From: Lachnospiraceae bacterium
GTDB lineage: Bacteria > Bacillota_A > Clostridia > Lachnospirales > Lachnospiraceae
NCBI GenBank assembly: GCA_024699595.1
Contig: JAILPG010000102.1
Location: forward strand, 1 to 15,083
DNA: 15,083 nucleotides
Reading direction: 5' to 3'
Shown here in pieces: positions 7,345-14,990 of this stretch. Within the stretch, counting starts at the first letter, position 1; every line of letters begins with the position of its first letter. Under the pieces are notes generated by a model. It was not told the DNA's origin and did not search any database. It saw nothing but the letters and a program-made list of their open reading frames with translations. A program made the position numbers and the translations under genes.

Positions 7345-7443
7345 AGCTTTACCTCTCCATTCTCAAGTTTTCCATTTTAGGGTTTTACGGTTATGTGCCG
7401 GAGGCAGGAAAAATCCTGCGTTTCGGACCGCAAGGAGCAGTTT

Positions 7444-7457
7444 GGAAATCGTTTAAG
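7444..7457. promoter_or_regulatory. LacI-type operator, cellobiose phosphorylase side
   Basis: GGAAATCGTTTAAG matches the operator at 7617-7630 in 11 of 14 positions, sharing the GAAATCGTTT core. It lies about 28-41 bases downstream of the predicted phosphorylase start site, where bound repressor could block elongation. CAGTTT (7438-7443) and AAACTG (about 7470-7475) form an inverted repeat around it. Between the operator and the gene, GCAGGA/TCCTGC (7404-7419) can form a small leader hairpin. Confidence 0.6.
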
Positions 7458-7490
7458 TAAAAAAGAATAAACTGTCCCCTGTAAGAATTG

Positions 7491-7519
7491 ATTATACATA
7501 ATCATATTGGCAAAATCAA
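7491..7519 (-). promoter_or_regulatory. Promoter for cellobiose phosphorylase
   Basis: On the minus strand TTGATT (7519-7514), a 17-base spacer and a perfect TATAAT (7496-7491) predict a start near 7484 and a leader of about 140 bases. It lies in the 303-bp divergent region 7345-7647, which otherwise contains the LacI promoter, two operators and a small hairpin. Confidence 0.75.
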
Positions 7520-7582
7520 TATAGAATGATAAATAATTGCAAGGTTTTGAGTGAATTTGTACAAAGATTTGTCTGTGGCGGG

Positions 7583-7611
7583 TTGAAATTCAGCAAATTA
7601 TATAATATACT
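7583..7611 (+). promoter_or_regulatory. Promoter for the LacI-family regulator
   Basis: TTGAAA (7583-7588), 17 bases, then TATACT (7606-7611) predict a start near 7618, inside the operator at 7617-7630. A TATAAT at 7601-7606 overlaps it but has no -35 at proper spacing. Confidence 0.65.
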
Positions 7612-7616
7612 ATTTC

Positions 7617-7630
7617 CGAAATCGTTTTCG
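7617..7630. promoter_or_regulatory. LacI-type operator, regulator side
   Basis: CGAAATCGTTTTCG is a 14-bp near-perfect palindrome (one mismatched pair) with the central CG typical of LacI/GalR-family operators. It covers the predicted start site of the regulator gene and ends 17 bases before its ATG, so autorepression is likely. Confidence 0.8.
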
Positions 7631-7647
7631 TAAAGGATGGAAGCCAA

Positions 7648-8658
7648 ATGGTCTCAATGAAGGATATCGCAAAAGCCTGTGATGTATCTGTAGCAACAGT
7701 CAGCAAGGCTCTCAACGACCACAGCGATATTAGCGTGGAGAAAAAACTCTTTATAAAAAACAAGGCTAAGGAGCTCGGTTATTTTCCCAATTCGTCTGCA
7801 AGAGCGCTAAAGACCAACCGTACCTACAACATAGGCGTGCTGTTTGTGGACGAAGCGGCAAGCGGACTCACTCATGACTATTTTGCCCATGTGCTTGACA
7901 GCTTCAAGGTCTATGCGGAATCAAAGAGCTACGATATCACCTTCATCAACTGCCAGGAGAAAAACGGACTTTCATATCTTGAGCACTGCAAATACAGGGG
8001 ATTTGACGGCATCGTCATCGCCTGTGTGGATTTTTACGACCCCGAAGTCATCGAGCTCATCAATTCGGATATTCCCGTGGTCACCGTGGACCATGCCTTC
8101 GATCACAGGATCGCGGTTGTTTCCAATAATGTAGAGGGGATCAGTTCTTTGGTGAATTATGTATATGATATGGGGCACAGAAAGATCGCCTATATAATCG
8201 GTGATGATACATCGGTTACCCAGAATCGTATCGCAAGCTTCCACAGGGCTCTCAATGCTCATAAGATCATGGTTCCCGATCATTATATAAAGCGTTCCCA
8301 TTACAGAAACCCCGAGAACGCCGAAAAGCTTACATATGAACTTTTGAATCTGAAAGACAGGCCGACGTGCATCTTTTACCCGGATGACTATTCCGCGATC
8401 GGCGGGATAAATGCGATCCATTCAAAGGGGCTCAGTATCCCAGGTGACATATCGGTCGTTGGCTACGACGGTTTCTTTGTATCGCAGGTGCTGTCTCCGA
8501 AGCTTACCACTTATGCGCAGAACACTACGGAGATAGGTCATCTTGCTGCAGGGAAGCTTATAGAATTGATAGAGAATCCCAGGATCACCGTGATCGAGAG
8601 AATCCTCGTCTCCGGAAAGGTTTTACCGGGGGAATCCGTGGGGAAATTGATCTCATAG
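7648..8658 (+). CDS. LacI-family transcriptional regulator, probably of cellobiose use
   Basis: The 336-residue product has the LacI helix-turn-helix at the N-terminus (MKDIAKACDVSVATVSKALN, 4-23), the hinge region PNSSARALKTNRTYNIGVLF (47-66) and a periplasmic-binding-protein-like sensor domain to the end, including the typical DISVVGYDGF and LTTYAQNTTEIGHLAAGKLIELI stretches near the C-terminus. The chosen ATG has GGAAG 4 bases upstream; the ATG three codons later is an alternative. The ligand cannot be read from sequence. Its divergent arrangement with cellobiose phosphorylase and the matching operators point to cellobiose, a cello-oligosaccharide or a product as effector, most simply as a repressor. 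Its stop codon is one base from the stop of the convergent permease gene, with no terminator between. Confidence 0.94.
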   Translation: MVSMKDIAKACDVSVATVSKALNDHSDISVEKKLFIKNKAKELGYFPNSSARALKTNRTYNIGVLFVDEAASGLTHDYFAHVLDSFKVYAESKSYDITFINCQEKNGLSYLEHCKYRGFDGIVIACVDFYDPEVIELINSDIPVVTVDHAFDHRIAVVSNNVEGISSLVNYVYDMGHRKIAYIIGDDTSVTQNRIASFHRALNAHKIMVPDHYIKRSHYRNPENAEKLTYELLNLKDRPTCIFYPDDYSAIGGINAIHSKGLSIPGDISVVGYDGFFVSQVLSPKLTTYAQNTTEIGHLAAGKLIELIENPRITVIERILVSGKVLPGESVGKLIS

Positions 8659-8659
8659 G

Positions 8660-9949
8660 TTATTCGTAGCGAAGAGCATCTATCGGATTCATCTTGGCGG
8701 CTTTGCTTGCCGGGTAGTATCCAAAGAACACTCCTATCACCATGGAAAAGACTATCGAGATTATGATGCTTGATACCGAAGGTGAGGCTTCATAGCCAAG
8801 CGCCTTTGCGCCGACCGCACCGCCTACGATCCCGACCACTATTCCGATCATTCCGCCGACCGTGCATATCACTATCGCTTCCATTATAAACTGCACCCTG
8901 ATCGAGCCGTTCGTTGCGCCGAGCGCCTTTCTGGTACCTATTTCCTTGGTCCTCTCCGAGATCGATACGAGCATTATGTTCATGACTCCGATGCCGCCCA
9001 CGAGAAGTGATATCCCTGCGATAACGGATATGGCAAGGGACACCGTCGACAGCATGCTCGTAAACTCCGATATCATGCTCTCGAGTGAGAACGTCGTTAC
9101 CTCAAAATCCTTGTTGTTGTGATAATACCTGTCAAAAAACCTCTCTATCCGTCCCATAAAGGAGGCCGAATTGACATCCTGATTTATAACAACGGTAAAC
9201 TGCTCAAAACCCTCATCGTTGTGGGTCTTTCTGATCACCGACTGTACCGGGACATACATGTTGGTCCTCACATCCTTCGAAGGAGTCGATACATCATACA
9301 TTGTAGCCTCATATTTGTACACTCCGACTACGGTGTAATCGTAAAACTTCTGTCCTATAACGATCTCCACTTCTTTTCCTATGGCGGATTCAGGATCCGA
9401 GTCAAAAAGGTTATCAGCGAATCTGTCAGAGACCAAAGCTACCGCCTTGCCGCCCTTGTATGCTTTTTCCGAGAGTGTGTTTCCCGCCAGTATATCTATT
9501 TTATTTGATAAAAAATAATCCGCATTTACTCCGTTTACTGACACATTTGCATAATTGATGCCTTTTGTGACCCTGCCTGATCCCAAAGATGCTTCAAGCG
9601 ATATCCCCGCTATCTCATCGGGAAAAGTTTCCTTGAAATCCCTTATCATGTCTTCGGTGATCATATCCTTCTCACCCGGAGTCTTTCGGGCTGTGTAGCC
9701 TGAGAAGGTCATTCCGTCCTCTCTTCTCTCGTCTTCATCCTCCCTCTGCTCTATCCCGACAGTGATGTTGTTTGCACCCATCGCAACCATGGAACTTGAG
9801 ATGGAATTGGTAAGGGAATTACCGACCGTCACGATCGCTATGACGGAGCCGATACCGATGATGATGCCGAGCATGGTAAGCAGGGCTCTTGCTTTATTTG
9901 CCCGAAGTGATGCAAAGGCGAGTGATATGTTTTCAAAAAAAAGCATCAT
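8660..9949 (-). CDS. MacB/FtsX-type ABC transporter permease (YknZ-like)
   Basis: The 429-residue product has the MacB permease layout: a cytoplasmic start and first membrane helix (about 22-44, TMLGIIIGIGSVIAIVTVGN), a large extracytoplasmic domain (about 45-300), and three C-terminal helices (about 302-330, 354-382 and 393-413). LLVGGIGVMNIMLVSISERT-KEIGTRKALGA (314-345) is the hallmark FtsX-region motif, and the end NPIDALRYE is typical. With its ATPase and adaptor it should form a mechanotransmission-type exporter or envelope-active complex, as with YknXYZ in Bacillus subtilis; the substrate is unknown. The ATG overlaps the ATPase stop (ATGA), implying translational coupling. Eight T's follow two bases after the first ATG codons (ATGATGC then T8). 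The gene ends tail to tail with the LacI gene. Confidence 0.94.
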   Translation of the reverse strand: MMLFFENISLAFASLRANKARALLTMLGIIIGIGSVIAIVTVGNSLTNSISSSMVAMGANNITVGIEQREDEDERREDGMTFSGYTARKTPGEKDMITEDMIRDFKETFPDEIAGISLEASLGSGRVTKGINYANVSVNGVNADYFLSNKIDILAGNTLSEKAYKGGKAVALVSDRFADNLFDSDPESAIGKEVEIVIGQKFYDYTVVGVYKYEATMYDVSTPSKDVRTNMYVPVQSVIRKTHNDEGFEQFTVVINQDVNSASFMGRIERFFDRYYHNNKDFEVTTFSLESMISEFTSMLSTVSLAISVIAGISLLVGGIGVMNIMLVSISERTKEIGTRKALGATNGSIRVQFIMEAIVICTVGGMIGIVVGIVGGAVGAKALGYEASPSVSSIIISIVFSMVIGVFFGYYPASKAAKMNPIDALRYE

Positions 9950-10872
9950 ACGGCTTTTCCGCTTCCTTTCCTCTCACCTGTAATCAGACCGTCCTTTAAG
10001 GTAAGTATCCTGCCCGTTTCCTCGGCAAGCTCAGGTGAATGTGTGATCAGCACGATCGTCTTTCCCTGTTCCCTGTTCAGTCTGTGAAAAATATCCATTA
10101 TAAGCCTGCCCGTGCCCGAATCAAGCGCACCTGTCGGCTCATCTGCAAGGATGATCGCAGGGTCGTTTGCCATCGCCCGCGCTATCGCAACTCTCTGCTT
10201 CTGTCCTCCCGAGAGCTCATCGGGCATGTGCTTCATACGGTCTTCCATTTCAACCATCTGTAAAAGCTCTTTGGCTCTTTTGCTCCTTACGCTTCGCGGC
10301 GTATTCGAATAGAGCATCGGAAGCTCCACATTCTTAAGAGCCGATGTCCTTGCGACCAGATTGTAGGTCTGGAATACAAAGCCTATCTTTCTGCATCTTA
10401 TGGCTGACAGATCCCTGTCTTTGGCCTTAAACATGTCAACCCCGTCAAGGTTATATTTTCCCTCCGTTGGTCTGTCCAGGGCTCCTATCACGTTCATGAG
10501 GGTCGATTTTCCCGAACCGGACTGGCCGACTACGGCCACAAACTCGCCCTCACTGACTGTCAGATCTATCCCATGCAGAACCTCAAGCTCATTCGGCATT
10601 CCGATGAAGTACCGCTTGATTATGTTTTCCATGGTTATGATCACCTTGCCGGGTTCTCTTTCATCGGCTGGAAGATGCGTGGTTGCGCCGTCTTTTTCAT
10701 CGGAAGCTTCTGTGTCCGGAATCCTTGTTGCGACAGAAACATCAGAAACATCGGATACAGTCGGCTCAGGCTCTTCTATAAGGTCCTCGGCGGTATCCGT
10801 GATATCTTCTATGATGAGCTCTTTTTCTTTATTCTTCTTGGGTTCTTCTTTTTTCTTATCTTTTCTAAACAT
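9946..10872 (-). CDS. ABC transporter ATPase (MacB/YknY type) with N-terminal extension
   Basis: The 308-residue product contains a complete lipoprotein/MacB-type ATPase domain from about residue 77: Walker [10 protein letters not shown] (116-124), Q-loop VFQTYN (166-171), signature LSGGQKQR (220-227), Walker B AIILADEP (239-246) and H-loop LITHSPE (275-281). It powers the permease encoded just downstream. Unusually, about 75 residues of lysine-rich then acidic, low-complexity sequence precede the domain. ATG 10872 lacks a clear ribosome-binding site, whereas internal ATG 10632 (residue 81, [11 protein letters not shown]) is preceded by GGTGATC at 6-base spacing, an excellent match to the 16S-complementary sequence. 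The real product may be 228 residues or both forms. I keep the long form because the frame is open and fits the 59-bp gap after the adaptor gene. Confidence 0.9.
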   Translation of the reverse strand: MFRKDKKKEEPKKNKEKELIIEDITDTAEDLIEEPEPTVSDVSDVSVATRIPDTEASDEKDGATTHLPADEREPGKVIITMENIIKRYFIGMPNELEVLHGIDLTVSEGEFVAVVGQSGSGKSTLMNVIGALDRPTEGKYNLDGVDMFKAKDRDLSAIRCRKIGFVFQTYNLVARTSALKNVELPMLYSNTPRSVRSKRAKELLQMVEMEDRMKHMPDELSGGQKQRVAIARAMANDPAIILADEPTGALDSGTGRLIMDIFHRLNREQGKTIVLITHSPELAEETGRILTLKDGLITGERKGSGKAV

Positions 10873-10931
10873 TACGACATTTGGGTCTTATGCCCATATA
10901 TACAGTTTTGATGCATACGCATGGCTCTGCA

Positions 10932-12449
10932 TCACGGTCCCATTATAATGTCTTCAAGGCTCAGAGTCTTATCGTCGGCGGAGGGCAGTACCACAACCGT
11001 TCCCTCCTTTATGCCGTCACCGGATATTTCAGAATAATAATCGCTCTCAAGGCCGACCTTAACGATGACCTCTTTCTGGTTAGCAGCCTCCTGTTCAGGC
11101 GTCGGTACTTCTTTTTTCCCGAAATCAAACAATCCCATAATGCCCTTCTTCTTTTCGGGCGTTTCGTCTGCATTCGGTATTATGACGGGCTTTGAGTTGT
11201 CAACGACATTTACGTAGCTTTCGCCGGAAGCTTTTTCATAGATCGCGTCATAGGGTACCGTCAGCACATCTTTTTTCTCATCAATAATGATCGAAAGCTT
11301 GGCAGTCATCCCCAGGCGAAGTCTGTCATCCGCCGTCAATATCCTGATCTTTACGGTGTAGGTTGCATTCGACGATCCGGACGACTGGCCGGAGGAGCCC
11401 GAGGATGAGGATGTGGTCGCAGTAGGTGCTATCGTATCCACAACGCCGTCAAGCTCATCATCCCTTGTGGCATCTGTCCTTATGACTACACGCTGTCCGA
11501 GCTCTATGTCGGGAATGTCATATTCATCTATCTCTGTGGATACATAAAAGGAATCGGTGTCCTGGATCGTCAGGATATTGCCGCCGGTAAAGCTGTTTCC
11601 CTCCTGCACGTCGATCTTGGTGACAAGACCGCTCACAGGGGCGGTCACCTGATAATTGTCCAGACTGTCAAGATAGTTTCTTAACTGTCTCTCAAGTGTG
11701 TTCGTGCTGTCTGATGATTTGATCGTATTTTTATTATATGTGTCTGCAGAATTGGCAAGTGTGTTCGAACCTTTGTATATCTCATCTATCAGAGCCTGCT
11801 TGGCATCATCGAGATTGAGCTGGGCTTTTTCCTGAGCCATGTACGCATTTGCGATCCGGTCTGCATACATCTGTTCCGCATCTTCGGGGCTCAACTCTCC
11901 GGAATCTATCTTATCCTGCTTTTCCTTTTTAAGGGTTCCGTATGCATCGCAGGCTTCATACAGATCTTTCTGTGCCCTGTCTATCTTGGTCTGAAGATCC
12001 CTTATGGTGATCGACTCTGTTCCGAAGCTGTAATAATATGCCCTTTCGCTGTTTCCGGAATCAATGTTCTGCACGGCCTTGTTTTCGGCTATATCCTGCT
12101 GTAGATCCGCAATTTCCTGATTGATGCTGTCAACCGTAAATGTCACGAGGAGATCGCCCTGTTCAACATAATCTCCCACAGAAACGTTTATATGCTCAAC
12201 CTTGGTATCCTTCAAGGCTGCCGAGATCGTCCTCGTATCCTCGCTGACAACGGTTCCTGTGGTAGCCACTGTGCTCATCAGGTCTCTTTTTTCCACAGTC
12301 ACTGTATCAAATGTGTCCTGCCCGAGCAGCATTTCTGTCTGTCTCTTAACGTCCTGAACTTTTCTGTAAACAAAAAAGCCGATGGCCCCCAATACTACAA
12401 GGACCACAAGCCATTTTATGATTTTCTTTCCACGTGCCGATTTATCCAT
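10932..12449 (-). CDS. HlyD/MacA-like membrane-fusion adaptor of an ABC exporter (YknX-like)
   Basis: The 505-residue product has a short basic N-terminus, one membrane helix (about 11-28, IKWLVVLVVLGAIGFFVY) and a large outside part: beta-barrel and lipoyl half (50-105), coiled-coil helices (about 105-260), the second lipoyl half (VTAPVSGLVTKIDVQEGNSF, 268-287), a beta-barrel and a membrane-proximal domain. Such adaptors dock on MacB-like permeases; in Gram-positives they act without an outer-membrane channel. A serine/glycine-rich linker (346-361) and a lysine-rich insert around 425-458 (KKKGIMGLFDFGKKE) interrupt the C-terminal barrel and are unusual. GAGGTGAT followed by AAGGGG before the ATG is a strong ribosome-binding region. 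It is first in the three-gene operon with ATPase and permease. Confidence 0.93.
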   Translation of the reverse strand: MDKSARGKKIIKWLVVLVVLGAIGFFVYRKVQDVKRQTEMLLGQDTFDTVTVEKRDLMSTVATTGTVVSEDTRTISAALKDTKVEHINVSVGDYVEQGDLLVTFTVDSINQEIADLQQDIAENKAVQNIDSGNSERAYYYSFGTESITIRDLQTKIDRAQKDLYEACDAYGTLKKEKQDKIDSGELSPEDAEQMYADRIANAYMAQEKAQLNLDDAKQALIDEIYKGSNTLANSADTYNKNTIKSSDSTNTLERQLRNYLDSLDNYQVTAPVSGLVTKIDVQEGNSFTGGNILTIQDTDSFYVSTEIDEYDIPDIELGQRVVIRTDATRDDELDGVVDTIAPTATTSSSSGSSGQSSGSSNATYTVKIRILTADDRLRLGMTAKLSIIIDEKKDVLTVPYDAIYEKASGESYVNVVDNSKPVIIPNADETPEKKKGIMGLFDFGKKEVPTPEQEAANQKEVIVKVGLESDYYSEISGDGIKEGTVVVLPSADDKTLSLEDIIMGP

Positions 12450-12539
12450 ATCCCCTTATCACCTCTGCAGGATCCTCCCCAGAATCCGCTTCGTACGACC
12501 GAAAGTACTTATTTTATTTTTATTGTACCGGGCTTACAG

Positions 12540-12555
12540 ATCAGCTTTCGCTGAT
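12540..12555 (-). other. Leader hairpin of the exporter operon
   Basis: In the minus-strand transcript ATCAGC and GCTGAT pair perfectly around GAAA, a GNRA tetraloop, beginning about 14 bases after the predicted start site. It may stabilise the mRNA 5' end. No T-run follows. Confidence 0.5.
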
Positions 12556-12575
12556 ATACTGCCTGCACATATTCA

Positions 12576-12605
12576 ATTATACAACCGTTTTATGTAAATA
12601 TACAA
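12576..12605 (-). promoter_or_regulatory. Promoter of the exporter operon
   Basis: On the minus strand TTGTAT (12605-12600), an 18-base spacer and a perfect TATAAT (12581-12576) lie in the 263-bp gap between folC and the adaptor gene. The start would be near 12569, giving a leader of about 120 bases. CACAAGGTAT at 12624-12633, 19 bases upstream of the -35, equals ten bases of the boxes at 3272 and 3337. Confidence 0.7.
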
Positions 12606-12690
12606 ATTAAAAAACGATGAACTCACAAGGTATCACACAGCAGAAAGTGCATATACGCTGCAAATCCAACCCGGAAATGCCTAAATCAGC

Positions 12691-12720
12691 GCTTTTAAAC
12701 TATATGTCAGCCTTAAAAGC
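12691..12720 (-). other. Inverted repeat at the folC stop codon
   Basis: GCTTTTAA (12691-12698) and TTAAAAGC (12713-12720) are perfect complements 14 bases apart, with the folC stop in one arm. On the minus strand the hairpin is followed by GCTGATTT, not a clean T-run, so it is at best a weak terminator or 3'-end stabiliser. Confidence 0.45.
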
Positions 12721-14086
12721 ATTCGGACAGCTCCTCTGCCTCCCTTCGTATCTCGCCTGCAAGATAGAGCGAGCCGAGTGCCACGATACAGCCGCCAACG
12801 CCTGCCATTTTTACTGCGGTCCGCACTGCTTCTTTTATGCTCTTTTCTGATACAGCGGTCACGTTCTTGCTCTTAAGATATTCTGAGAGTGTATCCGCAT
12901 TTACACTTCTGTCGCTGTCCGGAGTCACGCACACAAAACCCTTAGCAATCGGCAGGATCTCTGCTGCCATTTCGGGATAATCCTTATCCTGCAATACACC
13001 GATGAGAAATACTATATCTTTACCCGGCACAAGTTTCCTAAGGCTTTCGGAAAGAGCTTTCATACACTGTGGATTATGTCCTCCGTCGAGTATGAACAGA
13101 GGATCCGTGCTTAATATCTCCATCCTTGCAGGCCAGTGTACTTTTTTAAGACCTTCCCGTATTGCCGCTGTGGTTATGCGGATGTCTCTTCCGGTCTCTG
13201 TGTCTATGTATGATGCGCCGCTGTCCGTGTCTGTGCTTTCACAGGTGCCGGCGCCAGTTTCTGTGTTTATCCGAACGCCGCTTTCTGCAAGTATCTCCAT
13301 GCCCGTGAGTACCGTTGCCACGTTATGAAGCTGATATTCACCGACAAGAGGGATCTCATAGGTCTCACCCCGCCATTTAAATATCTGTCCGTTAAAGCTC
13401 TCACTTACAGGTTCGATCTGTGAATGATCGGCTACCGTAAGGGGAGCCTTCCTGTCTTCACAGATTTTTTCTATAACCTCAAGCACCTCTTTATCCAGAG
13501 CATCATAGCAGATGCAGGGGGATCCCTCCTTGATGATACCGGCCTTTGTATGTGCGATCTCCGAAAGTGTGTTTCCAAGGTACTTAGTGTGTTCCAGTCC
13601 GATGTTCGTGATGACTGAAAGGAGCGGTGCGTCAATGACATTGGTCGGATCGTACTCTCCTCCCATGCCGACCTCAAGTACTGCGATGTCGCAGGATTCC
13701 TTTGCAAAATAAAGAAAAGCAGCCGCCGTCAGTATCTCAAACTGGCTTAGCGCCACCCCCATTTCTTCTTCGGCTTCTTTTACCCTGTCCATAGCCAGTG
13801 AAAGCTCATTATCAGGGATATCCTGCCCATTTATGCTTATTCTTTCGTTGTAACGGATAAGATGCGGAGAAATAAACAGTCCCGTTTTATACCCACATTC
13901 CTTAAGTATCGATGCAAACATTGCGCAGGTGCTGCCCTTGCCGTTACTTCCTGCAACGTGGATGTAACGCAGCTTTTTTTCGGGATCTCCCAGGAGCTTT
14001 AAGAGTTTTTTCTCGTTATCAAGCCCCTTTTTTTCCCTGCTGAGTCCGTGACTCTCTATGTATCTGATCGCTTCATCTGCTGTCAT
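12713..14086 (-). CDS. folC: Bifunctional folylpolyglutamate/dihydrofolate synthase
   Basis: The enzyme adds glutamate to dihydropteroate and to folates, using ATP, in the cytosol. Numbered from ATG 14086 (457 residues): the P-loop is HVAGSNGKGSTCAM (43-56), then ISPHLIRYNERISING, LEVGMGGEYDPTN (137-149), TNIGLEHTKYLG and the HTKAGIIK lysine region, VHWPARME, and LDGGHNPQCMKAL (333-345) of the C-terminal domain. An in-frame ATG at 14161 would add 25 residues, but those are encoded by 20-bp tandem repeats and do not look like protein; GAGGG 9 bases before ATG 14086 and the typical MTADEAIRYIESHG start favour 14086. Residues about 273-302 are an inserted Thr/Ser/Asp/Glu-rich run (TETG...TETG) not expected in the family. 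It follows surE by about 116 bp. Confidence 0.94.
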   Translation of the reverse strand: MTADEAIRYIESHGLSREKKGLDNEKKLLKLLGDPEKKLRYIHVAGSNGKGSTCAMFASILKECGYKTGLFISPHLIRYNERISINGQDIPDNELSLAMDRVKEAEEEMGVALSQFEILTAAAFLYFAKESCDIAVLEVGMGGEYDPTNVIDAPLLSVITNIGLEHTKYLGNTLSEIAHTKAGIIKEGSPCICYDALDKEVLEVIEKICEDRKAPLTVADHSQIEPVSESFNGQIFKWRGETYEIPLVGEYQLHNVATVLTGMEILAESGVRINTETGAGTCESTDTDSGASYIDTETGRDIRITTAAIREGLKKVHWPARMEILSTDPLFILDGGHNPQCMKALSESLRKLVPGKDIVFLIGVLQDKDYPEMAAEILPIAKGFVCVTPDSDRSVNADTLSEYLKSKNVTAVSEKSIKEAVRTAVKMAGVGGCIVALGSLYLAGEIRREAEELSECF

Positions 14087-14100
14087 GATCTTATCCCTCA

Positions 14101-14160
14101 AAACTCCGGCGAAATCGGCAAAACCCCGGCGGAATCGGCAGAATCCCGCTGAAATCCGCA
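14101..14160. repeat. Three tandem 20-bp repeats upstream of folC
   Basis: Units AAACTCCGGCGAAATCGGCA (14101-14120), AAACCCCGGCGGAATCGGCA (14121-14140) and GAATCCCGCTGAAATCCGCA (14141-14160) abut exactly. Units 1 and 2 agree at 18 of 20 positions; unit 3 agrees with each at 15 of 20. The period is not a multiple of three. They end 14 bases before the chosen folC ATG, so lie in the folC leader. Confidence 0.9.
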
Positions 14161-14202
14161 ATTAACAGCGCTTATGGCCGGCCGGTTTCGTTACCGCATT
14201 CG

Positions 14203-14916
14203 TCAGTGCAGGTTGTTTACTATCCCTATCGAAATATATCCGTCTATTATCGCCCTCACGTCGGTGCCCGGCTCCGCATCCTCGTAATAGGTGCCGTCTA
14301 CCATAAGCCTTAATGTCCCGTCAGGAAGCAGCTCTTCCCTGTATTTATCATGATAGAAGGAGTTCTCTGCTACCACTCTGTCTTCAAGTATGCCCTTAAA
14401 CTCCTTAAGCGGACATTTGGGGAAATTCACGTTCCAGACCTGATTGAAGGCAAGCTTTCTTTCCATGAGATCTAAGATCACCTTAGAAAGATAAGCATCC
14501 GTCACCTCATGCAGGCATTCGTAGCCTTCGCTCAAAGCGATGGCGTGCATGCCGACACAGGCTGCCTCAAGCGCTGCGCCGACCGTTGCCGAATACTGTA
14601 TATCGGATCCTGAGTTGAACCCGTTGTTTATGCCTGAAAGAACAACATCAGGCTGTTGCTTCACGATATTTTTAAGGCCGAAGCGGACACAGTCCGCAGG
14701 TGTTCCCGAAGAAGCATATGCTTCGACTCCCTCCACGGGAAAATCCACCTTTATGACATCTATGGGTTCCCTTAATGTGATGCGGTGAGACATGGCGCTG
14801 CACTCTTTCTGTGGAGCGACTATGCAGACCTGCCCCAGTTTTCTGCACGTTTCTGCAAGGCGGAGTATACCGTCGGATTCTATTCCGTCATCGTTTGTGA
14901 TCAAAAATCTTCTCAT
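14203..14916 (-). CDS. surE: 5'/3'-nucleotidase SurE
   Basis: SurE is a divalent-metal-dependent nucleoside monophosphate phosphatase, sometimes also cutting short polyphosphate, in the cytosol. An in-frame ATG at 14928 exists, but AGGA lies 5-6 bases before ATG 14916, which gives the classical MRRFLITNDDGIESDG start, so 14916 is preferred (237 residues, close to the family norm). Numbered from there: NDDG (8-11) with metal-binding Asp9 and Asp10, APQKECSAMSH with metal-binding Ser40, SSGTPADCV (69-77), LSGINNGFNSG (93-103) with metal-binding Asn97, and SATVGAALEA. The frequently conserved Gly-rich substrate loop is intact. It is followed on the same strand by folC after a gap with tandem repeats; I see no strong promoter of its own. 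Confidence 0.95.
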   Translation of the reverse strand: MRRFLITNDDGIESDGILRLAETCRKLGQVCIVAPQKECSAMSHRITLREPIDVIKVDFPVEGVEAYASSGTPADCVRFGLKNIVKQQPDVVLSGINNGFNSGSDIQYSATVGAALEAACVGMHAIALSEGYECLHEVTDAYLSKVILDLMERKLAFNQVWNVNFPKCPLKEFKGILEDRVVAENSFYHDKYREELLPDGTLRLMVDGTYYEDAEPGTDVRAIIDGYISIGIVNNLH

Positions 14917-14935
14917 TTTTTTCCTCATAATTACA

Positions 14936-14966
14936 ACAGCCCGCTCTGTTTACACGAGTGGGCTGT
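14936..14966 (-). terminator. Hairpin between right-edge gene and surE, possible terminator
   Basis: ACAGCCC (14966-14960 on the minus strand) pairs with GGGCTGT (14942-14936), and inner CTC/GAG adds three pairs after one mismatch, around a 9-base loop. The 3' flank on the minus strand is TGTAATTATG, a poor T-run, so it may be a weak terminator of the right-edge gene or a surE leader hairpin. Confidence 0.5.
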
Positions 14967-14990
14967 CTTAAATAGCTTTGTGATCTTATT

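Noticed and set aside
10400..10948. 182-codon plus-strand open frame
   Set aside because: It is antisense to the ATPase core and its extension; serine-rich translation is a by-product of the opposite frame.
14087..14161. 25-residue N-terminal extension of FolC
   Set aside because: It is encoded by 20-bp tandem repeats, lacks family similarity, and a better start with ribosome-binding site is at 14086.
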